Source: Amaurobius ferox
Lineage: Eukaryota > Arthropoda > Arachnida > Araneae > Amaurobiidae
Length of the DNA: 64,000 bases
Assembly: GCA_951213105.1 (NCBI GenBank)
Contig: OX578153.1
Span: 50,802,539-50,866,538 of the forward strand
Direction: 5' to 3'
Positions 45,212 to 57,200 of the stretch are shown here, piece by piece. Under the pieces are notes generated by a model that worked only from the letters and a program-made list of their open reading frames with translations, was not told the DNA's origin and did no database searches. The translations under genes and the position numbers were made by a program. Position 1 is the stretch's first letter. The number at the start of each line of letters is the position of its first letter.

Positions 45212-48200
45212 GTAAGTAATCTTTCATTTTATTTTAAGATAATCTGATGTGTTTAAAATCTAACTTTACCTACAGATTGAAAACTTTTGATTTTGTGAAA
45301 AAATAATATATTATGTTAGAGCGTTCTTAATAGAAGATCTCATTGAAAAACAATAGAGTCATTGAATATAACGATAAAAACAATCGTATTAATTTCATGT
45401 AAATATAAAAATAATCTCACCAAATAAGCTTGGTTGTTATCATAGATATAATATATCAGATTGCGGTGGAAATTTAAATTTTATATCTCAAGGATGGTTT
45501 AGGATAATTACTAAACGAAAGCCATTTTCTTTGTTCCAAATTATGTGAATTGTAAAACAAACAACAAAATGTTTCACTAATGTAAATGGTTAATAGTAAA
45601 TGTTCTTAATGTTTCACTATTCATTAATATTTTCGTAAAACATTGATTACCTTGTGATTCCGCGTATATAGATTATAGTCACGTGCAATTTTGGAATATA
45701 CTCCTCCATGTTTAATTTCAAATTGTGTGAATTGTAAAACGAATTACATTAATTATTTAATGTTTCATTATTTATCAATATTTTCGTAAATTATTGATTT
45801 ATTTGTGATTCCGCGTGTATAGATTATAATCGCGTGCAATTTTGAAATAAACTTTTCCATTCATATTTTGTTTCAAATTTTGCGAATTGTACAACGCACT
45901 ACAGAAATTTATTTGTTATTATTCATTAATATTTTATTAAAATATTGATTATTTTGCAGTTTCGCTTATATAGATTTTGGTTACCTGCAATTTTTAAATA
46001 TCCTTTTACATTCACGTTTAATTTCAAATTATGTGAATTGTAAAACGAACTATAAAAATTTCTAAATATGTCACTATTCATTAATATTTTCGTTAAATAT
46101 TGATTGTTTTGTAATTCCGCGTATATAGATTATAAACACTTGCAATTTTAAAATGCACTTTTCCATTCATGTTTAATTATAAATTATGTGAATTGTGTAA
46201 CGAACTACAAAATATTCTTAATGTTTCATCATTCATTAATATTTTCGTAAACTATTGATTATTTTGTGATCCCGCGTGTATAGATTTTAATCACGTGCAA
46301 TTTTGAAATATTCTTCTCCATTCATATTTCGTTTCAAATTATGTGACTTGTAAAACGAACTACCGAAATTTCCTAATGTTTTATTATTCCTTATTATTTT
46401 AGTAAAATATTGATTATTTTGCGGTTCCGTGTATATAGATTATAGTAACGTGCAATTTTCAAATATCCTTTAACATTCATGTTTAATTTCAAATTATGTG
46501 AATTGTAAAACGAACTACAAAATTTTTTTAATGTTTCATTATTCATTAATATTTTCGTTAAATATTGATTATTTTGTGATTCCGCATATATAGTTTATAG
46601 TCACGTGCAAGTTTGAAATATCCTTCTCCATTCAGGTTTTGTTTCAAATTATGTTATAAAACTAATTACTTAAATTATTTAATGTTTCATTGTTCATCAA
46701 TATTTTCGTAAATTAGTGATTATTTCGTGATCCCGCGTGTATAGATTATAATCACGTGCAATTTTGAAATATCCGTCTCCATTCATATTTCGTTTCAAAT
46801 TATGTGAATAGTAAAACGAACTACAGAAATATCCTAATGTTTTATTATTCCTTAATATTTTAGTAAAATATTGCTTATTTTGCGGTTCCGTGTATATAGA
46901 TTATAGTCACGTGCACTTTTCAAATATCCTTTAACTTTCATGTTTAATGTCAAATTATATGAATTGTAAAACGAACTACAAAAACTTCGTAATGTTTCAT
47001 TTTCCATTATTATTTTCATAAAATATTAATTATTTTGTGATATATAGATTTTAGTCACGTGCAATTTTGAAGTATCCTTCTCCATTTATTTTTCGCTATA
47101 AATTATGTGAATTGTGAAACGAACTACATAAATTTCTTAATGTTTCACTATTCATTAAAATTTTCGTAAATTATTGATTATTTTGTGATCCCGCGTATAT
47201 AAATTAGTCACGCGCAATTTTGAAATATCCTTCATTAAGTACTATAAATTTTAAATGAATGTTTCATAATTCATTAATATTTTCATAAAATATTGTTTAT
47301 TTTTGTGACCGTTTGTAAACGTTTCCCGGGAGTTAAAGCACGAATAAATTGCATTCCTTAATTAATAAAAAATAATTATCCATACCAATAACTGTTCAAA
47401 TTATATGAATTATACTGATGAAGGGGACTTATAAAGCCCTCGAAATAATTGTAGTCATGTGCTGCCCACAACAGATTTTTTAATTTTCAACCTATTCAAA
47501 TAAAATGTGTATTAAAGATGGGGGGGGGGGTGTACTAAAGATGGTGTACTAAATATGTATTAAAGATGGGGGTAATAAGTACTATTTTATTAGACTAGCC
47601 TCTGATTTGTTCATAAGAAATCTAGTTATAACTTTGTTGATTATATAATGGCAGCATACAGTAATGGTGTGTTTTTTTCTACTAAAGCAATCATCGATTT
47701 TTTCAAGTATACTTTATTTATTGTGTTGATGATTTCGATGTGACTTTTTTTCAATAATTATTATACGGCGGTTTCGAGGTTAAGCTGGATCCCCTTCGCC
47801 AGTGTCAGTTAACCAAATAAAAGAAAAAGAATGGAATGAACTGTATTTAAATGTAGTTTACGTAAAAGATAAATTTTATCTATTTTTCTGTAAAATATAT
47901 CACCTAAACTATTAATTAAAGTTTAAAATTCATGAATTATTTCAGTCTTCAAATATAAATTATACTCGTTGTTTTGCATGAATAAACAAACATAATCAGA
48001 TTTTTATATTAAGAAATTGGACTTTCGGGTTGGTCGGTTGCTTGTAATGCGTTGTAATTATTCAGTATGTAGCATAATGATAAATGTGATCATCCAGGAA
48101 CCAATAAATCAAGATTGCTAAAAGGAAGAGTTAGGTTGATGTGATTTCAAAATACATGTGAATAATGTTTAACTGACATATTTCGGAACAAACATTAATA

Positions 48201-51200
48201 TTTACTGTCTGATTTAAAACAATCACGACTATTATTTAGATAACGTTTTTCATGTTTCGGGCTCTCTGAAGACTCACTCCATTTGGAGCACAAACCCAAA
48301 AAAGAATGGCGTTTCTTCTCAGAAATCATTAAGGGTGAACGTCAGTAAATCTTCTGTCCTATCCGCGCTTTGTTAACTTTCAGGGCACATGTTTTTCGCC
48401 GAAATTCTGCTCAAACAGTTGCAAAATGTTTTCTGAAAGATAAAATGCAATGCTTAGATTATTTTAAAACTAAATTTTATATCCAACAAAACATAAAATA
48501 TATTTTTTATTTTAATCCAAAATATTTTTGGTGCTGCCATCTGTTGTCGTAATTTAATTCATATCGATTATTTTTATTTTTAATAAACATTTTTAAATAT
48601 ATATTCCTTCTAATACAGTATTAAATACAACAACAGATCATATATAATAATGCCACAATCACGAAAAGGTAATTTCTCATACTATAAATTTGATAAGGGG
48701 ATCTGAATGTACATCACTGAGGACCGCAGCTTTGTCTTCAAGTTCAAGTTCAATTACGTTTCCTTGATTTGGCATTATTATATATGATCTGTTGTTGTAT
48801 TTAATAGCGTAATCGAAGGAATGGACATTTAAAAATGTTCATTAAAAAATAAAACATAGTCGGTATGAATTAAATTACGATAACAGATGGCAGCACCAGA
48901 AATATTTTGAATTAAAATAAAAAATATATTCTCTATTTTATTGAATATTAACTTTAGTTTTAATGTAATCTAAGCATTGCATTTTATCTATCAGAAAATA
49001 TTTAGCAACTGTTTGAGCAGAATTTCGTCGAAAAACGTGTGCCGCGAAAGTTAACAAAGTCCGGATAGGGCAAAAGATTTACTGACTAAACCATGGCTCC
49101 ACCAATCTTTCGCATCAAGTATGTGTTCTTTATTTAATACTTTTAACTCTATACATAGTATGGAAATGTCATAATTTATACATACATTAAAAATTCTTAT
49201 TTGTTTTAGAAGTTAAACGCTATTAAATGTATTACATTTCATAGTAATGTAGTTAAGAGAAAATAGCCTATTTTATATAGATGTGCATTAAATTTCAAAC
49301 TCTTTATAAAATGAAAAGATTAAAACTGTCAAATAAGATATATATTCTCGTTCAAATACAATACTAAAGAAGATTAAAATTTTATTTTTTTCAAAAAGTT
49401 TATAGAAGTAATTCATTCGACAGAATCACATATCAACTGTATACTTTGGTACCTTTAACATTCGACCTGTTTTATACTTGTTGCTACTTCAGTGTTGCCA
49501 ATAAATTACGCAAATGTTGGATTTTAGAAATCCAATTTTATTTTTCAAGTTTTATGTTCAGAATTATTGTGCATTCATGTAATTATTTCTACATATCCGT
49601 AATTTGTAATAATTTGAAATAGACTAAGCACTCACCTTATTTAGGAAAATGTTGAAAGTAATTAAATAAATATTTTTAAGACGAATAATCTCTTGATAAA
49701 AATTGTCTTTGAAGCAATATTTGGACCTTAAATGAACTCAACTAAATATAAAAATATCTAATCGAAGCAAACGGAACAAAAAGTTTTTGCATATTTGCTC
49801 TTCTCAAACTTCGACATATAATGAGTTATCCAAAGTAATGCATACCTGGATAATATACTTAACATCATAAGTAGTATTTTTATTATCTGTTATAAAAATA
49901 GATGAAATATATTCCATCTTTTGATCCAAAGCAACAGTGAATCAATTTTTTAGTTATTTTTTATGTATATAAGAACAGTGTCGTCGGAACCCATGGGTGC
50001 ATGTGTGCAAATTGCACCCACAGAAATTTGAAGATAATGAAGTTTTTTTTTTGTTGCTGTTAATCTTCTTTAAAGAGTATTGGAACGAGATATTTCCTGA
50101 AAAATATTTAAGTGAAAATAGCGTGAATAAAGAATTTAGCTCGCAGTTCAGAAACAGGTGTTGTTGTTGAGACCCAGACCGTCCGACCTACCAGAAAGGT
50201 GTAAGGTAACTGTATGGACGGCCGGGAAGTGCCACCCAATTTAGACCGGAACCCAGTGGGGGAGGCATCCACAGGGACCGTACCCTCCTTCCCCTACCAC
50301 CAACCTCTCGGAAGGACTTACGGACCCACATGTTTAACGTGATCGTACTCCGCATGAACACGGCGGCATTTGTGGCAGCGTGCAAATCTAGCGCGCAAAC
50401 CACGGGGATACCGCACCCGAGATGGCCAACAGCAAGCGGCGTTCCGAGGTGGTCACCCACCAAGTACTAACCGCGCCCGATGCTGCTTGACTTCGGTGAT
50501 CTAACGAGAACCGGTGTTTTCAGCACGGTACGGCCGTTGGCCCTAGCTCTATAGTGTGACACAATTACATTTTTAATTTCTCATGAAAGGTTTTCGGTAA
50601 TATTTATATTATTGTGTCAATTCATTCCGCATTAAAAGTATTTAAAAAGCATTCCCTCTGTTATGAAAAATGGCTTTATTTATTTTTATGCATTTACCAT
50701 TTGAAGGTTCATAGCATAAAATATCTCGAGAACTACACATGTTAGGGCATACACATTTTGTAAAATACAATGTTACAAAAATATGTATTTCTGTAACTTT
50801 TCTAAATGTAATTCCCCCCCTCCCACACACACACACACCACCACCAAATTTTGTGATTTTATACATAGTATAAAATCACTATGCAAAATACACATGTGGT
50901 GGATATAACCCTTGATATAACGTAAATAATCACATTATTGTGCTATTTCAGCATGTAGACTTCGAGTTTGCAGCGCAAGATCATCAAAGTATGTTGCCCT
51001 GGAAAATACAGAACAGTCATTTACAATTAGGCATATGCTGGAGTCCTTCGATTTTTAGGATTCTCTTTTCTAAATAAAAAAAAAATCACCTATATTTTGG
51101 ACTACATTTGAAATAATTATTTTCATACTCCGACAGCAGTTTTTTTTATCTTTTAATGGTAATTTTGCACAAAAACATTAAATGAGCACAAGTGTTAATG

Positions 51201-54200
51201 CATTTCGAAAATTTTAAGAACTCCAAAAATAAGAGAATTATTTTAATCCACTCTTTCTCCTCTATTATGCAGGAAAAATCGAGTAATATACAGATGTATA
51301 TAATAAAGTGTTTTGAAAAACAAAAAACAATAGGTCTTTATGATCAACTAAGCGATATAGTCCAAATATTAGAATATTTTAATTATTAATTCATTAATTT
51401 AGAGTCCTTTTCATTAATGTAGCGTCATTTTTGTAACTTTGATGGTATTTACGTCAATCTGGGACGAAATATTGCCAAGTTGTTGATACTTGGCTAGATT
51501 AATCGCCAAAGCAAATCAAAGTGTTCCATACAAATAAACGGATAGAAGATAATTTCTTATAAACTAAAAAACCTCATATGACGGAAAGCAGAATTTACGG
51601 AACATTACTTCCCACTTGAGGTCAATTTTATCAATTTGGCTCCATTTTTATTACTTTGGCAATATTTAAAATAGTTGCAAATTGGCGACGTCCCGCAAAA
51701 TTTGTCTTCAACCGTTACATACGAACGGACAAAAAGGTATATTCTTATAATTTACGTTTACATTCTTTCCAAGATAATGAACATTCATCAATTAGTTGTC
51801 ACTTCATTGATTTAGAGTTGGTTTCATCAATTTGGCAAATTTTTATAAACTTGGTGATATTTTCGTCAAATTGGTAACATATAAAATTCAGCAAGTTGGA
51901 AATATTCCTACAAATTCGTCATCAAAATTTTGCCAAACATTTCGGACGGAAAAATAAGTTATTCATTTTACACGTACTTATATTATTCCCAAGATATTGA
52001 ATTTTCGTCAATTAGTCTTCATTTTCATTGATTTAGCATAACTTTTATCAATTTAGACGGAGACATAAGTTGTTCTTATAGCAGATAAATGACTATTGGC
52101 TTTCAAATGCAAAAATATTAGGCAAATAATCTTTTCTCATGGATGAAACGAGCTGGATCCATGAGAATAATGTCACCAAATTTATCGTATCATATTATAT
52201 TTGAAAAGTGAACATTTTTCACAACAGTTAATATTTTTACTTTATGTGTTTTTTGATAAATTTATTTGAAAAAGTGTGCCATGTCAAGAGAAATATTCAT
52301 GCTGGTTTTCTAAAGTTTATGTCAATTCAAATATTCACTCGAAAATTTAGGTATGTTCTGAACATTTTATTGCGTTTATAAATAATAGGCTTCCATTATT
52401 TACAGATTGAAATTTTTGTACCAAATTTCTTTTGAATCTCTCCATTTGTTCGTGATATATTGTCTCACTGACGCACACTTACTCACACACACACACATAC
52501 ATCATCTCCAAATCGTTTGATTCATGTTCAAAAATTCTTGAAGTGTGCTCTACCGTCGAAAACACGAATTCAATTTTTCGATCCCGTCAGAATACTTTCC
52601 TTATATACTATACATATAAGGAAAGTCATATATTTTGTTGCTACTGTGAATAATAAATACAATATTGATTAAAATAAATTTTTAGAGTAAAATCCGTTTT
52701 AACTTGTATAAGAAGCATACTTGAATCTTTCATTAATCATCATTTCAAAAAATTTAATTTCGTAGAATGGAGCTTCTATTGTAGATAACACACGACTTTT
52801 CCTGCTGACTCATATTCACTTTTTTTTTTAGTATTTCAATAATTCATTAAATTGAGTTTAATTTTACAAAATAAGACATTTAATTATTTTAAATTTCATT
52901 GAATTTACACTTTTAATTCAATTTTCGTTTTTATTTGGTAACTGGACTTATTTTCAAAACCAGTGCAGTGAGTGTGCAAAGAAACTGTAATATCTCGAGA
53001 ACGGCTACTCTTAAGAGTAATGGGGTTGATCTTATAATTTTAATCAACAAAAATTACGCATAAAGCAAGTATTTAATTGATATATTTGAACGAACGCAGT
53101 CTTATTTTATATTTTGACGATATTTGCTGGCCATTTTACAAAAAAGTAGGTTATTTTTTTCGAAATCATACCAAAATCTAATCAGCTCCAGGGAATCCCA
53201 CGAATGATTTACCTATAAAAGTTTAAGAAAGTTGGTAAAATAGTTAAGCTATAGAAGATAAAATCTCTGCACGGACAGACACACACACAGGCGTCACCCT
53301 AAAAATAGCTTTTTCGTGATCTAGAAGTCCCGAAACGTGTACATCAGTCGAAACTGGAGTTGTAACTTTCGGTATTATTCCGATATGTTTGCTCCCTATG
53401 CATTCCCATGTATTGCAGGGAAATTAAATTTGCACGTAATACTTCGTAAAGCGCTTTATAAACTGAAAGAATATGAACTATGCGTATTTCAAGATTTATG
53501 ATGAGTCATTCTTGAGATGTTAGAAATTTCTATTTACCCACAGGGAGTGTGATATCTATAGAAAATTTCAACGATTTGATTAAGTGATCCACACAATTTT
53601 AAATGAGATTATATGTAAGATAATTTAAATTTTTACCCTCTTAATATCAAAATGTGTTCTTGCTTTGAAGATTAGATTTTTTGCATTTACACTGTGAATA
53701 TTCAAATTTGTTGAGCTCCTAAAGAACTACAATGCTTGACTCTTATGTATTTCAGGATTCAGAAAAGCTGCCACAATGGGACAGACTGCCGCATCTGGCA
53801 CTCCTAGAAATATATCTGTATCTAGATAAAGAAGACCAGACTTCGATGTCTAAGACTTGCAGCAACTGGGCGCAAGTCTTTGACCACCCACAGTTGTGGA
53901 GAAGGATATCTCTTCCTCTTTTCGAGATTACTTCATTAGTTAATAAGCAGCAAGTACGCAAAGAAAAATATTTGATTGAAAACTTTGGGCAAAAGATAAA
54001 GCATCTGACTGTCGGGCGTTTAAAATGCAGTGCTTATAATAGTAAGATAGCTTTTTATTCTATGGAAATACGTCAGTTAATATTTTTTGATTAATAAAAC
54101 ATCTCCTCACTCAGTTTAACATCTTGATAGAATAAAAACTACGCATGATTCTATTCCCACTCCTTTAATAATCTTGCATCTTGGCTTTGCATCTTTTTCA

Positions 54201-57200
54201 ATTAATGCACGTACTCTTAGTATTAACTATCAAACAAAGATCTTCACATTTATACTTGCTGCATACCTAATTTTTCACTACAAATGTATAAGAAAAATTT
54301 TCGTTACGTTACTATACAGGGTGTCCCAAAAAGATTGAAAAACGCTTTAATTCTTTACCTGTTGGAGATAAGTGGGCAATGTAAATTACAAAAATGTTAA
54401 AAGTAAGGTAGGAAATAAGACAACGTTAATGAAATTGTCCTCCCTTTAATTTTCAAAAAGTTAATTTTTTTAAATTTTTATACCCCTTAGACAAATTTGG
54501 TGAATCAGAAAATTTTTATTTTTAATGCAGCAAGATCATTAAAAAAAACCGCATATCTGTATCTTTAAAATCAATTGAATTCTGATAAAGGAAATAATCT
54601 GACTTATGCCACTTTTCCGTACTATTTGAAAAACTGTTTCATCAGTGAGAATAGGGATCATAAACAAATTGACGATGGAAATTGTTTAATACAAAAATAC
54701 GTTAATATGTGTCAAAAATTTTTAACACAAATGCATCTAAATAAAGCATTACACAGACAGAGATCATATAAAGCAGTGGTACTCACTGTGCGGTTGGGGG
54801 CACATAATTAAAATATGCATACATTGATAGAAGGCCACTGATATAGACGGACACATTTCGTTACAAATACTAGGAGTAAGGAAACTTAAGGTCAATTGCG
54901 TCTAGTGGGCGAGTATTATAATCTAGAGTTCGAAGACGACCCCATAAGTAAAAATCGAGAGGGTTTAAATCAGGAATGTGGGGGGGGGGGGCATTCTGTG
55001 GCTCCATTCAAACCAATCCACTGTTTATCAACGTTTTCGTTCAACTAGTTTGTCCCAATTTATAGCCTGCTGTGCAGTCGTGCCATCTTGTTGATAATAC
55101 AGGATTTTTTAGAAGTGATAATGATGTCGTCTCCATAAAATCCGTTACAGTATCGTTTAAAATAAGCTGCATGTATTTTTCAGCTGTAAAAGTTCCTTCA
55201 TAAAACACAGGACCAATCTTTTTCCAATCGAAATTCCGCACCACACAGATACATAAAACTTTCTCTGGTGATGTATTTCACGGAAAATAAATGATTTCGT
55301 AGTATTCCAATAATGAACGTTGTGAGTATTGATTGCTCCATCTTCCGTAAACGAACATTCATCAGTCCACAGAATGCTCTTAACAAAGTTCGAATTGAAG
55401 TCTTGTTGGTTTAACAACCAGTTGCAGAAAGCTACAAGCCGGACAAAATCGGAAGGATGAAGTGCTTGAAGTCCATGAATACAAAATGGATGCCAATGGT
55501 ATTTTCCAAGTGTTCCAGCAATTGACATCCTAGGTAACCCCAAAGTTTCGCTTGCTTTTCGAATGCTTGCTCTTCGGTAGAAAGAAAAATATGCGATGAT
55601 GTCAGTTTCTTGGTCCTCCGTGTACAAACGATTTCTTCCAGGGTCAGGTCTTGTATGAAAAGAACAGTTAGTTCATAATCTCCTCATCATCCGATAAACA
55701 AATGTACCTGAAATTTCATTCACGTTTGGATATTGTCGTTCAAAATCCAGAGCAGTATGTTTATTACACAGAGCATAAATTATTGTTAATTCGAAAAGCT
55801 CGTTATTTGTTAAAAATACCACAAGCAGTTACGTATTTTTAATTCGTCAATTCAGAACCAAACATGCTGAAAATTCACTGAATGATTTCTAATAGTCTTT
55901 ATTTTGGTATAATATTAAAACAAAGTTTAGTTGTATTGAATATAAATATTACTGGGAGTAAATACGTAAATTAAAAAATAGATCGTCTGCATTTCATTCT
56001 TCAGTTTTTTTAAATTATTTTACTATAAACATTTGAAACGGCTAAATTAGAGTTAAAGGAAAGAAAAAATCGTTTGAGAGTTCTATTCTTCGTTTTGAAA
56101 AATTATGTTCAATTTCAAAATCTAATACATTCTTGCATTTGTTTACATTTTTTTTTTCAAATAAAAAATGGCATGTCTCAATGTGAAAAATACGTAAGAA
56201 TCCGTGATTGCATAGCGAGCCTGCGCGGAATTCTAAAAAATGTATCCTTTGTATTATGATCCAGTTTTATCTTTTTTTTTTATATGTCACAAATTTACAT
56301 TTCTAATTTGATATATGGTCCCCATTCACAATGTTCAGTTTTCAATTAAATATAACTCGCTCAATTTTAATGGTACAGATATGCTTTTTTTTATTGATCT
56401 TGTTGCATTAAAAATGAAAAATTTCTGATTGACCAAATTTGTCTAAGGAGGTTGTATAAAAATTTAAAAGTGTAACTTTTTGAAAATTAATGGGATGACT
56501 ATTTCATTAATGTAGTGTTATGTCCTACCTTACTTTCAACATTTTTGCAAATTACATTGCCCACTTATCTCCAACAGGTAAAGAATTAAAGCGCTTTTCA
56601 ATTTTTTTTTAATACCCCGTATATCTATCAAATTTGCTATATATCTATCAGTCTATTAAATGCTATTAAGAATCAAAAATTAACATTTTCTCACTTTTAA
56701 AACGGTGTGAGTTCAAATCAATCGATTTTTATAATTAATAAAATTTCAAAATCATATGTGGGACCTTAAGTCCTTCCGAGAGGTTGGTGGTAGAGGATGG
56801 GGTCACTGTGGCTGCCTCCCCCACTGGGTTCCGATCTAAATTGGGTGGCACTTCCTGGTCGTCCAAACAAGTACCTTACACCTTCGGGAAGGTAGGTCGA
56901 ACACCTTCGGGAAGGTCTGGGCCGAACAATTACAGTTCGAACACTTTCTTGAAGGTATATCCATATGTTTATGTGTGTGTGTATTTGTGCATATATTTGA
57001 GACTTGAACACATTAACTTAATTGATTTAAATAAATTAAAGACGAAATCTTTAGATTTTAAAAGTCATTTAATAAACATCCTATAGACTTACACATATGT
57101 GTACGTCGATAGGATGTTTATTAAATGACTTTTAAAATCTAAAGATTTCGTCTTTAATTTATTTAAATCAATTTACAATTATGACGAGTTAGCACCCTAA

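Noticed and set aside
48370..48552. 60-codon + strand open frame
   Set aside because: Lies entirely in one arm of the fold-back element; no coding signature.
50425..50541. Functional 5S rRNA gene
   Set aside because: Several substitutions, no T-run terminator, single copy in the window and direct fusion to a SINE body; a SINE head or pseudogene is more likely.
53732..53755. Start codon of the F-box gene at 53732
   Set aside because: In frame, but the minus-strand paralogue has a stop at the matching place and a homologous 54-nt first exon. The TATTTCAG before 53756 is a good acceptor. Kept only as an alternative.
56784..57086. 100-codon + strand open frame
   Set aside because: Runs from the SINE body into the palindrome arm; chance frame.
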